From [Eubacterium] siraeum (lineage in GTDB: Bacteria; Bacillota; Clostridia; Oscillospirales; Ruminococcaceae), in NCBI GenBank assembly GCA_025150425.1, contig CP102281.1, positions 620,001-684,000 of the forward strand: a stretch of 64,000 bases of DNA. The letters run 5' to 3'. Each line of letters opens with the position of its first letter. The first letter of the stretch is position 1. The translations under genes were made by a program, and so were the position numbers. The notes under the pieces are model-generated. The model searched no databases. It saw nothing but the letters and a program-made list of their open reading frames with translations, and was not told where the DNA came from. This document shows positions 42,100 through 52,099 of the stretch, one piece after another.

Positions 42100-44619
42100 T
42101 TACTTTATTGATATTACTTTATAGCCGCTGTTTTCAACGGCTTTTTTAAGCTGTTTGTCGGGAACTTCGCCTGAAAGCTCAGCCACTGCGATACCGTCTG
42201 TATGGCTCGCCGAAGCACTTGCCACCTGCGGAATAGCCTCAAGCGCAGTCTTTACATGATGCTCGCATTTTTCGCACATCATACCCTTTATTTTTATCGT
42301 CTTTGTTACTTTCGCCGTGTCGGACGGCTGTATTGCAATATTATTTATCGGATTTGCTTTTCTGTCGTGCTTTGTGCTGTACAGCCTGCAGAAATTTAGC
42401 CTTAACGCATTCGATACGACGCAGAAGCTGGAAAGGCTCATTGCCGCCGCACCGAACATAGGATTAAGCGTAAGCCCGAGCGGAATAAATACGCCTGCGG
42501 CAAGCGGAATGCCGATAACGTTATAGATGAATGCCCAGAAAAGATTTTCGTGTATATTACGCAGTGACGAGCGGGAAAGCCTTATTGCCGCAGGAACATC
42601 GGTAAGTCTGCTCTTCATCAGCACAACATCGGCGGCATCTATCGCAACGTCTGTTCCTGCGCCTATAGCGATGCCTGTATCTGCGGCGGTAAGCGCAGGT
42701 GCGTCGTTTATGCCGTCGCCTATCATAGCGACCTTACCCTGTGCCTTGAGTGAGCGGATGACCGCCTCTTTTCCGTCGGGGAGAACGCCTGCTATCACCT
42801 CGTCAATGCCTGCTTTTTTGGCTACTGCCTTTGCGGTGCGCTCGTTATCGCCTGTCAGCATTATTACCCGTATGCCCATATTTCTGAGCTGTTTTACTGC
42901 ATCGGGGCTGTCGCTCTTTATCGTGTCGGCTACTGCTATCATACCGAGCATACGGTTGTTTTTGCAGAAAAGCAGGGGAGTCTTGCCCTCACCTGAAAGA
43001 CGGTCCGCTTCAGACTTTATTCTGTCACCGACAGCAATCTTTGCACCGATGAACTTAAGACTTCCGCCGTAAAGCGTATCACTGCCGATGGTAGCTGTAA
43101 GTCCGTTTCCGCTGAGTGCCTTGAAATTATCGACTGCTACTGACGGGATTTTGTGCTCAGTGCCGTAAACGTTTATCGCTTTTGCAAGCGGGTGTTCGCT
43201 CTTTGCTTCAAGCGACAGCGCAAGGCTGAGAAGCTCGTTTTCGGTAACATCTTCCGCAGGGATTATATCCGTTACGACCGGTTCTCCTGCTGTTACGGTG
43301 CCTGTTTTATCAAGCACTGCTATCTGAGTTTTTCCTGTCTGCTCAAGCGAAACAGCGGTCTTGAAAAGAATGCCGTTCTTTGCGCCGACACCGTTTCCGA
43401 CCATAATCGCAACGGGAGTGGCAAGTCCGAGCGCACACGGACAGCTTATTACAAGCACCGATATTCCTCTCGCCAGAGCATAAGCGAAATCCTGTCCGAG
43501 CAAGAGCCACACTATCGTAGTGACAACGGCAATTGCAATAACGGTCGGAACGAATATTCCCGATACCTTGTCGGCAATCTTCGCAACGGGCGCTTTTGTT
43601 GCCGCCGCATCGCTCACCATTTTTATTATCTGCGATAAGGTGGTATCCTCGCCTACACGGGTAGCCCTGCAGGTGATGAAGCCCGTCTGATTTATGGTAG
43701 CCGCCGAAACATTATCTCCGACCGTCTTATCTACCGGTATGCTTTCGCCTGTCAGTGCGGATTCGTTGACCGTGCTTTCGCCGTCTGTTACTACTGCGTC
43801 AACGGGTATGCTTTCGCCCGGACGTACAACGAATATATCGCCCTTCATCACTTCTTTGGCAGGAACAGTATGCTCCGTGCCGTTTCTTATTACGTTTGCG
43901 GTCTTAGGGGCTAGGTTTACAAGCCCTTTCAACGCATCGGTGGTTTTGCCTTTTGAACGGGCTTCGAGCAGTTTTCCGACTGTGATGAGCGTCAGTATCA
44001 TAGCCGCCGATTCGAAATAGAACTCGTCCATATACATCATAACGGCATCTGCATTTTGGTGAAGCTGTGCATCGGTCATCATAAACAGGGCGTATACGCT
44101 CCATACAAATGACACACCCGAGCCGAGTGCCACAAGCGTATCCATATTCGGTGAGCGGTTGATAAATCCCTTGAAGCCGTTTATAAAGAATCTGCCGTTT
44201 ATAACCATTATAATTGCGCTTAGCAGCAACTGCACAAGACCCATAGCGACATGGTTTCCGTCAAACCATGACGGAAGCGGAAATCCCCACATCATATGAC
44301 CCATTGAGAAGTACATCAGTATCACAAGAAAAACGATTGACGCTATCAGCCTTTTTCTAAGTCCTGGCGTTTCGGTATCACGCAGTGAACCGCCATCGGT
44401 ATCGGTGTTTTCCGTTTTTGCGCCTTTCAGCCTTGCACCGTAGCCTGCCTTTTCAACCGCAGAGATTATTTCCTGCGGTGACGCTGTACCCTCGACACCC
44501 ATTGAATTTGTAAGCAGGCTCACCGAACACGAGGTTACACCCTTTACCTTGCCGACCGCTTTTTCCACTCTTGCACTGCAGGCGGCACAGCTCATGCCGG
44601 TGACATCGTACTGCTCCAT
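42100..44619 (-). CDS. copA: Copper-exporting P1B-type ATPase with N- and C-terminal HMA domains
   Basis: 839 residues. N-terminal HMA (about 1-65, [10 protein letters not shown]), membrane helices, actuator TGES, the intramembrane Cu site [11 protein letters not shown] (CPC), phosphorylation site DKTGT, hinge [10 protein letters not shown], two final helices, and an extra HMA at the very C-end (about 770-839, [10 protein letters not shown]). It pumps Cu(I) out at the expense of ATP. The C-terminal metal domain is less usual; it may come from a CopZ-like gene. Operon csoR-copA-copZ. Confidence 0.95.
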   Translation of the reverse strand: MEQYDVTGMSCAACSARVEKAVGKVKGVTSCSVSLLTNSMGVEGTASPQEIISAVEKAGYGARLKGAKTENTDTDGGSLRDTETPGLRKRLIASIVFLVILMYFSMGHMMWGFPLPSWFDGNHVAMGLVQLLLSAIIMVINGRFFINGFKGFINRSPNMDTLVALGSGVSFVWSVYALFMMTDAQLHQNADAVMMYMDEFYFESAAMILTLITVGKLLEARSKGKTTDALKGLVNLAPKTANVIRNGTEHTVPAKEVMKGDIFVVRPGESIPVDAVVTDGESTVNESALTGESIPVDKTVGDNVSAATINQTGFITCRATRVGEDTTLSQIIKMVSDAAATKAPVAKIADKVSGIFVPTVIAIAVVTTIVWLLLGQDFAYALARGISVLVISCPCALGLATPVAIMVGNGVGAKNGILFKTAVSLEQTGKTQIAVLDKTGTVTAGEPVVTDIIPAEDVTENELLSLALSLEAKSEHPLAKAINVYGTEHKIPSVAVDNFKALSGNGLTATIGSDTLYGGSLKFIGAKIAVGDRIKSEADRLSGEGKTPLLFCKNNRMLGMIAVADTIKSDSPDAVKQLRNMGIRVIMLTGDNERTAKAVAKKAGIDEVIAGVLPDGKEAVIRSLKAQGKVAMIGDGINDAPALTAADTGIAIGAGTDVAIDAADVVLMKSRLTDVPAAIRLSRSSLRNIHENLFWAFIYNVIGIPLAAGVFIPLGLTLNPMFGAAAMSLSSFCVVSNALRLNFCRLYSTKHDRKANPINNIAIQPSDTAKVTKTIKIKGMMCEKCEHHVKTALEAIPQVASASASHTDGIAVAELSGEVPDKQLKKAVENSGYKVISIK

Positions 44620-44671
44620 AATAAGACCCTCTTTCTTTTGCTGTATATCTTTATATTATGTCCGTCTTACG

Positions 44672-44995
44672 TTATTTCATCAGCTTTTGCAGAGTTGTGA
44701 CAAGCTCGTCTATGACCTCGTCCCTGCCTTCTCTTATATCTCTTGCAACGCAACCTCTTATATGGCTTGCCAGCAGTTCCTTATTGAAGGCGTTCATTGC
44801 GGCGTTGACTGCGGCGGATTGAATAAGCACATCGTTACAGTATGCGTCATTCTCAATCATAGCCTCGATGCCACGCACCTGTCCTTCAATGCGTTTAAGG
44901 CGGTTAAGAAGCGCTTTTTTGTGCTTTTCATCCCTTACGGTATGTTTTTCACAACACGGACAGACTTTTTTGATAATCGTTTTATTTTCACTCAT
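44672..44995 (-). CDS. csoR: CsoR-family copper-sensing repressor
   Basis: 107 residues, all helical. The family Cu(I) site is present: Cys in DAYCNDVLIQ, then His and Cys in LLASHIRGCV. A Cys-rich N-terminal extension (CPCCEKHT) precedes LNRLKRIEGQVRGIEAMI. CsoR releases DNA on binding Cu(I); two palindromes in the promoter fit its operators. First gene of the copper operon, start preceded by CAGAGGTAACGCT. Confidence 0.92.
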   Translation of the reverse strand: MSENKTIIKKVCPCCEKHTVRDEKHKKALLNRLKRIEGQVRGIEAMIENDAYCNDVLIQSAAVNAAMNAFNKELLASHIRGCVARDIREGRDEVIDELVTTLQKLMK

Positions 44996-45027
44996 AGCGT
45001 TACCTCTGATTTTTGCTGTAGCTTTAA

Positions 45028-45078
45028 TATACCCTCACGGGGTATTTTTATTATATACTCCCCAGGGGTACTTGTCAA
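45028..45078 (-). promoter_or_regulatory. csoR-copA-copZ promoter with two CsoR-type operators
   Basis: On the minus strand TTGACA (45078-45073), 17-bp spacer, TATAAT (45055-45050). The palindrome TACTCCCCAGGGGTA (45056-45070) fills the spacer, and ATACCC-n5-GGGTAT (45029-45045) lies just downstream. GC-tract palindromes are typical CsoR targets. Confidence 0.75.
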
Positions 45079-45336
45079 GGATAATTATATAATTTTTCGA
45101 TAGCACGATGTCGGTTCTGTTATTCGGAATACAGAGCGAAATATAGGTGTGGCACAATTCCTTGATATTAAAAATTATAAAAACGTTTTGCAGGACGGTT
45201 GCACTGCAAAACAGCACTTCGGCATCTGTCCGCACATTTCCCGATAATCCGGAAAGCACTTTCGAAGCAGGAATTGTGCGTATTTACCGAAGAATACAAT
45301 GCAGAATTGTGCAAAACGGAAAATTTTCAGAATCTC
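45079..45336. other. Intergenic, no gene found
   Basis: AT-rich. The only notable structure is a GTTTTGCAG/CTGCAAAAC hairpin at 45185-45212 without a T-run. Confidence 0.6.
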
Positions 45337-45365
45337 TTGAAAAACCGTAGGAATTATGCTACAAT
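45337..45365 (+). promoter_or_regulatory. Promoter of the lacI-malQ-glgP operon
   Basis: TTGAAA (45337-45342), 17-bp spacer, TACAAT (45360-45365). Confidence 0.65.
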
Positions 45366-45372
45366 CAAACTG

Positions 45373-45388
45373 CCGGAAACGTTTTCGG
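45373..45388. promoter_or_regulatory. LacI-type operator at the transcription start
   Basis: CCGGAAACGTTTTCGG, a 16-bp palindrome with one mismatch and the central CG typical of LacI-family sites. The GGAAACGTT half recurs in the malE upstream site at 50383-50404. Confidence 0.6.
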
Positions 45389-45416
45389 TAATTTGATTCA
45401 GACAACAGGTGAGCCA

Positions 45417-46401
45417 TTGACTATAAAGGATATTGCAAGACTTGCCGGCTGCGGCGTGAGCACGGTTTCACGGGCGCTTAACGGCAGTAATGAGATAAGC
45501 GAACAGACCAAAGAACGCATAAACGAGGTTATCCGTCAGTATAACTATACGCCTAACGGCAATGCACGCCGTATGCGCAGGAGCGCAGAAAAGACCATAC
45601 TGCTCATCGTTAACGGCAGCAGTAACCTGTTCTTTTCACCGCTCATCGAGCAGATACAGATAGCGTCTTCTTCCGCAGGATTTCAGATTGCAGTGAACCA
45701 CATTGACGAGCAGGAGGACGAGGTGCAGTTTGCGTCAAGGCTCTGCACGGAGTTAAGACCTGCCGGGGTGATATTTCTCGGCGGCGATATGCGAAACTTC
45801 AAAAGGAGCTTTGCACGGATAAAACTGCCCTGTATACTGAGTACGGCAAACGCTGAGGAGCTTGGCTTTGAAAACCTTTCCTCCGTCAGTGTTGACGACT
45901 ATGAAGGCGGCAGAACAGCTGTTCGACCGTGGTCACAAAAAAGTCGGGATACTCGGCGGCGACCTCAGCTCCTACGGTCCTTCGGGATTGCGTTACGGCG
46001 GTTTTTGCAGTGTATGCTCTGAGCGGGGTGCGGATATTCCCGACAGCGAGCTTTGTGCATATACGTTCAGCTCTGCTTATGAGGCGGCAGTGGCTCTTTA
46101 TCACAAGTGCAAGGGTATGACGGCGGTATTCGCCATGTCGGATATTATCGCCGTGGGTGCTGTACGGGCATTTCTCGATATGGGAAAGCGTGTGCCGGAG
46201 GATATTTCGGTGCTTGGCTTCGACGGAATCGAACTGTCTGAATACAGCAACCCCAGAATAGCAACATTAGCCCAGCCGATCCACCAGATTTCAAGTCTGT
46301 CTGTGCGTATGCTGGTGAATATGATCGAAGACGGCGCCGAGGCGAGCCATGTAACGCTCAGGGCGCAGTTCAGGTCGGGCGGCTCAATGGGCAGAATATA
46401 G
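45417..46401 (+). pseudogene. LacI-family regulator (MalR-like) with an internal frameshift
   Basis: The first frame starts at TTG 45417 after AGGTGAGCCA and encodes an intact LacI helix-turn-helix (IKDIARLAGCGVSTVSRALN) and half of the ligand domain, up to SVDDYEGG near 45908. It then runs into unrelated sequence and stops at 46022. The rest of the repressor (AEQLFDRGHKKVGILGG ... VLGFDGIELSEYSNPRI) continues in the +1 frame to 46401. Family alignment needs 30 nt between GG and GH, and 19 are present, so 11 nt are missing. An 11-nt loss between GCGGCAGA repeats would explain it. It is probably inactive as a repressor unless the sequence is in error. Confidence 0.75.
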
Positions 46402-46419
46402 ATTTTGTTGGAGGTCAAC

Positions 46420-47937
46420 ATGAGAAAAAGCGGTATCTTACTGCACATTGCGTCACTGTCGAACAAATACGGCATCGGCACGATGGGCAGGGAAGCCTAT
46501 AAATTCGTTGACTGGCTCAGAAGCGCCGGTCAGAGTCTGTGGCAGATACTTCCGCTGTCACAGACGAGCTTTGGCGATTCACCGTACCAGAGCTTTTCCA
46601 TATATGCCGGAAATCCTTACTTCATCAGCCTTGAGACGCTGGAGGAGGAGGGACTTCTGAAGCATAAGGAATATGCGGATATAAACTGGTGCAAGGATCC
46701 GAGATATATCGACTACGCCACGATGTACGAGAACTTCTATAAAGTGATGAGGCTCGCATTCGGGCGCTTTTCTAAGGGCAGGAATGGTAACGTTTCCGAA
46801 GAATATAAGGCATTCGTTGCCGAAAATCCGTGGCTTGAGAATTACACGCTGTTCATGGCACTAAAGGACGCACACGGCGGTAAAAGCTGGTGCGAGTGGG
46901 AAACGCCGCTTCGCCTGCGTGATGTAACAGCGGTATATTCCGCAAAGAAGAAGTACGCAAAGGATATGGAATTCTACGCATTCCTTCAGTTCGAGTTCTT
47001 CCGTCAGTGGTACAAGCTGAAGAAGTACGCAAATGACAACGGGATACAGATTATCGGTGATATTCCGATATACTGCGCCCTTGACAGTGCGGATGTCTGG
47101 TGCGAACCGCAGCTGTTTCAGCTTGACCGTGACAGAGTGCCTACCGTCGTTGCAGGATTCCCTCCGGACGGATTCTCGGAGGACGGGCAGTTGTGGGGAA
47201 ACCCCATCTACGACTGGGACAGAATGAAGCAGGAAAACTATCGCTGGTGGGTCGGCAGAATGAGCTTCGCAAAGAAGCTGTATGATATTGTCCGTATAGA
47301 TCACTTCATCGGTTTCAACAGCTACTACGCCATACCGTTCGGTAGCAAGACCGCACACGGCGGCGAGTGGCACGATGGTCCGAAATACGATCTGTTCAAT
47401 GTCATTAAGAGAGAAACAGGAAAGGGCGGTATCATAGCGGAGGATCTGGGAATAATCACTCCGTCTGTGAGAAAACTTCTCAAGCAGGCGGCATATCCCG
47501 GAATGAAGGTACTGCAGTTTGCTTTCGACCCTACGGGAAAGAGCGAGTATCTTCCGCAGAACTACACATCGCAGAACTGCGTTGTGTATACATCCACTCA
47601 CGACAGCGATACGGCACTGGGCTGGTTCAACAACCTTGATCGTACAACAAAGCAGTTCGTGAAGGAATATCTCGGGGTGCGCCATGCGACTGAACTGCCC
47701 GAGGCATTCATCGACATCGCCTGGAAAAGCACCGCAGATATGGCTATGACTACAATGCAGGAGCTGTGCGGATTCGGAACCGAGGCACGCATAAACGTTC
47801 CATCCACCATCGGAAATAACTGGCGCTGGAGGACGCTGGAGAGCGACTTTACCGCTAAGAGTGCGGCATACCTCAACAGACTGACCGAAATATGCAACAG
47901 AAAACCTCCCTTTAAAAAAACAAGAAAAAAACGATAA
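46420..47937 (+). CDS. malQ: 4-alpha-glucanotransferase (amylomaltase), GH77
   Basis: 505 residues, normal length. It disproportionates malto-oligosaccharides. Family landmarks: RKSGILLHIASLSNKYGIG start, IIGDIPIYCALDSADVW, FPPDGFSEDGQLWGNP, the catalytic region VRIDHFIGF (nucleophile Asp), IIAEDLG (acid/base Glu) and YTSTHDSDT (third Asp). The ATG at 46420 follows TTGGAGGTCAAC. Sixteen bp separate it from glgP, so they form an operon. Confidence 0.95.
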   Translation: MRKSGILLHIASLSNKYGIGTMGREAYKFVDWLRSAGQSLWQILPLSQTSFGDSPYQSFSIYAGNPYFISLETLEEEGLLKHKEYADINWCKDPRYIDYATMYENFYKVMRLAFGRFSKGRNGNVSEEYKAFVAENPWLENYTLFMALKDAHGGKSWCEWETPLRLRDVTAVYSAKKKYAKDMEFYAFLQFEFFRQWYKLKKYANDNGIQIIGDIPIYCALDSADVWCEPQLFQLDRDRVPTVVAGFPPDGFSEDGQLWGNPIYDWDRMKQENYRWWVGRMSFAKKLYDIVRIDHFIGFNSYYAIPFGSKTAHGGEWHDGPKYDLFNVIKRETGKGGIIAEDLGIITPSVRKLLKQAAYPGMKVLQFAFDPTGKSEYLPQNYTSQNCVVYTSTHDSDTALGWFNNLDRTTKQFVKEYLGVRHATELPEAFIDIAWKSTADMAMTTMQELCGFGTEARINVPSTIGNNWRWRTLESDFTAKSAAYLNRLTEICNRKPPFKKTRKKR

Positions 47938-47953
47938 TTGAAAGGAGCATAAT

Positions 47954-50314
47954 ATGAAGATTGAAAATTTCAAGGAGAAGCTCGTTTCCCTCTGTGATAA
48001 GGAATATCACGCACAGCCGAGGGAGCTGACGGCAAATCAACTGCACTGCGCAGTTTCAAAGCTGGTTATGGAGGAGCTTTCTCCTGTGTGGGACAAGAGC
48101 CGTACGGCACATGATAAAGCACGCAAGGCAAGCTATCTCTCCATGGAGTTTCTGGTGGGTCGTGCAATATACAACAACCTGCTGTGTCTTGGGATACTTG
48201 ACAGCACAGCTGAGGAGCTGAAAGCGCTCGGCGTGGATATTTCAGAATTCGAGGAGGTCGAGGATGCCGCTCTCGGTAACGGCGGTCTGGGCAGGCTTGC
48301 GGCTTGCTTCCTGGACAGTGCGGCTGCACTTGATCTTCCGCTGGACGGCTACGGAATACGCTATAAGTACGGTCTGTTCAAGCAGGGCATCAAGGACGGA
48401 TTCCAGACCGAAACCGCTGACGATTGGCAGAGATACGGCGACCCGTGGAGCGTTCGTCGTGAGCAGGAAACGGTTGTGATACACTTCGCTGACGGTGATG
48501 TGAACGCAGTTCCCTATGACTATCCCGTTATCGGATACGGCACTGAGAATGTAGGCACTCTGCGACTCTGGCAGGCTGAAACCGACGATGAGTTCGACTT
48601 TGACCTGTTCAACCGCAGTAAGTTTACCGAAGCCGGAGAAAAGAAGCGTGCCGCCGAGGACATTTCCCGTGTGCTTTATCCAAATGACGAAACAGAGGCA
48701 GGAAAGATACTCAGACTGAAGCAGGAATATTTCTTCAGTGCCGCCGCAGTTGCCGATCTTATCAGAAAGCATAAGGCGATTTTTGGCACAATGGAGAATT
48801 TTGCAGATTACAATTGCATTCAGATGAACGATACTCATCCCGTTATCGCTCTGCCGGAGTTTATCCGTGTGGTAATGCGTGACGAGGGCTGGAAGTTTGA
48901 CAAGGCTTTCGAAGCGGCGAAGAAGGTGTTCAATTACACCAACCATACCATCATGCAGGAAGCGCTTGAGAAGTGGGACAGCAGACTTATCGAACGAATA
49001 GTCCCCGAAGTGTACAGCGTGATGATAATGCTCAACGAGGCATTCGAATCCGAAATGCACCGCAGGAATGTTCCGCAGGATAAGCGTGCGGTTATGCGTC
49101 TTATAAAGAACGGCACCGTGCATATGGCAAATATTGCGGTATTCGGTTCTTCCTATGTGAACGGCGTTGCGGCTATACACACAGAGCTGTTAAAGACTAC
49201 CGTGCTGAAGGACTGGTACGAACTGTACCCCGAGAGATTTCAGAACAAGACAAACGGCATCACACAGCGCAGATGGCTGGCTTTGTGCAACCGTGAGCTT
49301 TCCGCACTCATTACCGAACTGCTCGGTGATGACAGCTGGGTAACCGACCTTGACAAGCTAAGCGGCCTTAAAAAGTATGCGGACGATGAGAGTGTGCTTC
49401 GCCGCTTTATAGATATAAAGCACGCTAAGAAGCAGCAGCTTGCCGACTTTATCAAGAAATCGGAGGGAATTGAGATCGACCCGAAATCCGTTTATGATAT
49501 TCAGATCAAGCGTCTGCACGAATACAAGCGTCAGCTTCTGAACGCATTCTCGATACTGTATCTTTACTACGAGATAAAGGACGGAAATCTCAGGGACTTC
49601 ACCCCCACTACATTCATTTTCGGTGCAAAGTCCGCACCCGGATATTACCGTGCAAAAGGCATTATCAAGTTTATTAACGAGGTAGCAAAGCTTGTAAACT
49701 CCGATCCGGATACAAAGGATCTGCTGAGAGTGGTATTTGTGAGCAATTACCGTGTTTCCTATGCGGAGAAGCTGGTGGCTGCGGCTGATATTTCCGAGCA
49801 GATCTCCACGGCGGGTACAGAAGCGTCAGGTACAGGCAATATGAAGTTTATGCTCAACGGCGCAGTTACGCTCGGCACACTGGACGGAGCTAACGTTGAG
49901 ATTGCCGAGGAAGCCGGAGCAGAGAACGAATATATCTTCGGTGCAACTGTAGAGGAACTGGAGAAGATTATGCCGGACTATGTTCCCCGTGACATTACAG
50001 AGAGCGATCCGAAGATCAAGCGTGTGGTATCCGCACTCATTGACGGTACCGTTTCCGATGGTGGAAGCGGCGTGTTCAGAGAACTTTATTTCGCACTTAT
50101 GGAGGGCGCAAGCTGGCACGTTCCCGATCATTACTACCTTCTGGGCGACCTTGACAGCTATGTTAAGGCAAAGCTGGCAGTAAACCGTGACTACAGCAAC
50201 GAGCTTGCGTTCGCAAAGAAGTGCTGGCTGAATATCTGCTCTGCGGGTAAGTTCAGCTCAGACCGCACCATCGCTGAATATGCAAAGGATATATGGCATA
50301 TCGGCAAGGTGTAA
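47954..50314 (+). CDS. glgP: Glycogen/maltodextrin phosphorylase, GT35
   Basis: 786 residues. It releases glucose-1-phosphate from alpha-1,4-glucans. The conserved pyridoxal-phosphate region EASGTGNMKFMLNGAVTLGT carries the cofactor Lys; N-terminal SMEFLVGRAIYNNL and ALGNGGLGRLAACFLDS are diagnostic. It partners with MalQ to degrade imported maltodextrin and the glycogen made by GlgA. Ribosome site GAAAGGAGCATAAT. Slightly shorter than animal phosphorylases because it lacks their regulatory N-terminus. Confidence 0.96.
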   Translation: MKIENFKEKLVSLCDKEYHAQPRELTANQLHCAVSKLVMEELSPVWDKSRTAHDKARKASYLSMEFLVGRAIYNNLLCLGILDSTAEELKALGVDISEFEEVEDAALGNGGLGRLAACFLDSAAALDLPLDGYGIRYKYGLFKQGIKDGFQTETADDWQRYGDPWSVRREQETVVIHFADGDVNAVPYDYPVIGYGTENVGTLRLWQAETDDEFDFDLFNRSKFTEAGEKKRAAEDISRVLYPNDETEAGKILRLKQEYFFSAAAVADLIRKHKAIFGTMENFADYNCIQMNDTHPVIALPEFIRVVMRDEGWKFDKAFEAAKKVFNYTNHTIMQEALEKWDSRLIERIVPEVYSVMIMLNEAFESEMHRRNVPQDKRAVMRLIKNGTVHMANIAVFGSSYVNGVAAIHTELLKTTVLKDWYELYPERFQNKTNGITQRRWLALCNRELSALITELLGDDSWVTDLDKLSGLKKYADDESVLRRFIDIKHAKKQQLADFIKKSEGIEIDPKSVYDIQIKRLHEYKRQLLNAFSILYLYYEIKDGNLRDFTPTTFIFGAKSAPGYYRAKGIIKFINEVAKLVNSDPDTKDLLRVVFVSNYRVSYAEKLVAAADISEQISTAGTEASGTGNMKFMLNGAVTLGTLDGANVEIAEEAGAENEYIFGATVEELEKIMPDYVPRDITESDPKIKRVVSALIDGTVSDGGSGVFRELYFALMEGASWHVPDHYYLLGDLDSYVKAKLAVNRDYSNELAFAKKCWLNICSAGKFSSDRTIAEYAKDIWHIGKV

Positions 50315-50382
50315 TTCACCGAGTTTTGTATCGTATTCTATTTTGGTTTCGTTTGCAGTGAAACGTGTTATATGGATTGTAA

Positions 50383-50404
50383 CAACGTTTCACCGGAAAC
50401 GTTG
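50383..50404. promoter_or_regulatory. 22-bp LacI-type operator upstream of malE
   Basis: Perfect 9-bp arms CAACGTTTC and GAAACGTTG with a 4-bp centre, about 93 bp upstream of the malE -35 box. It resembles MalR/CcpA-like sites and shares GGAAACGTT with the operator before the first lacI. Confidence 0.65.
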
Positions 50405-50496
50405 CCATTATCCACAAAAGCAACAGATGGTAATTGGCTATTATGACAAATTTACAATTGTTTTTTTAATTTTTAAAAATAATTGTATAAATTCGC

Positions 50497-50524
50497 TTGA
50501 CAGAGCAAAAAAATCTGTTATAAT
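50497..50524 (+). promoter_or_regulatory. malE promoter
   Basis: TTGACA (50497-50502), 16-bp spacer, TATAAT (50519-50524). Confidence 0.75.
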
Positions 50525-50533
50525 TAAACCAGA

Positions 50534-50646
50534 ATTTCGAACCAAGTAATCAAATTTCGAAACATAGCCGAATCTGCAGGGTAGCACAGACAGCCTGCAT
50601 TTGATTTTAGGATTTTTGTTTCGAAACAAGGCGAAAGTTTCGAAAT
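50534..50646. promoter_or_regulatory. Four TTTCGAAA-type operators in the malE leader
   Basis: ATTTCGAAC (50534-50542), AAATTTCGAAAC (50552-50563), the perfect palindrome GTTTCGAAAC (50618-50627) and GTTTCGAAAT (50637-50646). All lie downstream of the promoter, in two pairs. Central-CG palindromes suit the second LacI protein, encoded at the end of malEFG. Confidence 0.6.
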
Positions 50647-50689
50647 GCAATAAAAGTAAGCAAGTGATTATATTCAGGAGGAATTAATT

Positions 50690-52000
50690 ATGAAGTACAG
50701 GAAGATCATGACAGCGATAGCTTCTATGACAATGGCAGGCGTTATGCTTGCCGGATGCTCCAGCAATGCTACAAGCGGCACAAGCAGTACAGACAGCGGC
50801 TCTGCGGCAGGCAACAGCACAGCTTCTTCGGGCGGCAGCGAATCCACCGCCGGCAGCGAGAAGGTTAGCCTCACGGTATGGGGTCCGCAGGAGGATCAGG
50901 AACTGATCAAGAAGATGTGTGACGAATTTGCGGCTGCAAATCCCGAAAAGACCTACACCTTCACCTACGGCGTTGTCAGCGAGGCAGACGCTCAGAAGGA
51001 AGTCAACAAGGACATCTCGGCGGCGGCTGACGTATTCGCTTTCGCTTCGGACCAGACCGCTATACTGGTGAACGCAGGCGCACTCTACAGAGTAACAAAG
51101 AATAAGGATCAGATCGTTGCGGAAAATTCTGAAGCTTCTATTTCAGCGGCTTCGATAAACGGCGAGCTTTACGGCTACCCTTATGTATCTGATACCTACT
51201 TTATGTACTACGACAAGTCCAAGCTGACAGAGGACGATGTAAAGTCTATCGAAGGCATTATGTCAAAGAATATCGACGGCGTTACAACAAACTTCGCTTT
51301 CGATACAGATAACGGTTGGTATCAGGCAGGCTTCTTCTTCGGCGCAGGATGCAAGCTCTTCGGTGATGACGGAACCGATCCCACAAAGTGCGATTTCAAT
51401 AACGAGCGTGGCTATATGGTAGGCGAATATCTCATTGACCTGGTAGCTAACCCCAAGTTCGGCTCCAACTTTGATGATTCGCTTGTAAAGTCAGGCTTTG
51501 CAGATGGCACTTTAGCAGCTGCAGTTTCCGGTGTATGGAACGCAGGCGAAATCCAGAAATCTCTCGGCGATAACTACGCAGCTACAAAGCTCCCCGAGTT
51601 TAAACTCTCAAACGGCGAAACCGTTCAGATGGGCAGTATGGCTAACTTCAAGATTATGGGCGTAAACGCTGAAACCAAGAACCCGCTTGACGCTATGGCT
51701 CTTGCTGAGTGGCTCACTAATAAGGACAACCAGAAGACCAGATTCGAGGCTCGTTCATACGCTCCCACAAACGTTGAGCTTGCAAGCGACACAGCTACTA
51801 TGAACTCCAACATTGCTGTAGGCGCTCTTGCACAGCAGGCTAAGTACTCAACCGTTCAGACTTCTATCGGTCAGTGCCAGAACTTCTGGACACCTGCTGA
51901 GGCTTTCGGTCAGGAGATTATCGCAGGTACCTGCACAAAGAGCAATCTCCAGGATAAGCTGAACGCTTATGTTGAGGCGGTTCTTGCAACACTCAGCTGA
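50690..52000 (+). CDS. malE: Maltose/maltodextrin-binding lipoprotein
   Basis: 436 residues. Lipobox LAGC, then a Ser/Gly/Thr-rich linker (about 24-58) and a family-1 binding fold (SLTVWGPQEDQELIKKMCDE, ADVFAFASDQTAILVNAGAL, YGYPYVSDTYFMYYDKSKL). It presents malto-oligosaccharides to MalFG. Ribosome site CAGGAGGAATTAATT. A strong hairpin follows, which may keep MalE in excess over MalFG. Confidence 0.9.
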   Translation: MKYRKIMTAIASMTMAGVMLAGCSSNATSGTSSTDSGSAAGNSTASSGGSESTAGSEKVSLTVWGPQEDQELIKKMCDEFAAANPEKTYTFTYGVVSEADAQKEVNKDISAAADVFAFASDQTAILVNAGALYRVTKNKDQIVAENSEASISAASINGELYGYPYVSDTYFMYYDKSKLTEDDVKSIEGIMSKNIDGVTTNFAFDTDNGWYQAGFFFGAGCKLFGDDGTDPTKCDFNNERGYMVGEYLIDLVANPKFGSNFDDSLVKSGFADGTLAAAVSGVWNAGEIQKSLGDNYAATKLPEFKLSNGETVQMGSMANFKIMGVNAETKNPLDAMALAEWLTNKDNQKTRFEARSYAPTNVELASDTATMNSNIAVGALAQQAKYSTVQTSIGQCQNFWTPAEAFGQEIIAGTCTKSNLQDKLNAYVEAVLATLS

Positions 52001-52062
52001 CAAAAACGCATTTAAGGTAATTCACCAATAAGTATATATGTTTCTCCAGGTTCCATTTCTTC

Positions 52063-52086
52063 GTGGGCGGTGTGACAGCCGCCCAC
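52063..52086 (+). terminator. Hairpin after malE, partial terminator or mRNA stabiliser
   Basis: GTGGGCGG-n8-CCGCCCAC perfect stem without a T-run. Confidence 0.5.
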
Positions 52087-52099
52087 AGAATCGGAACGT

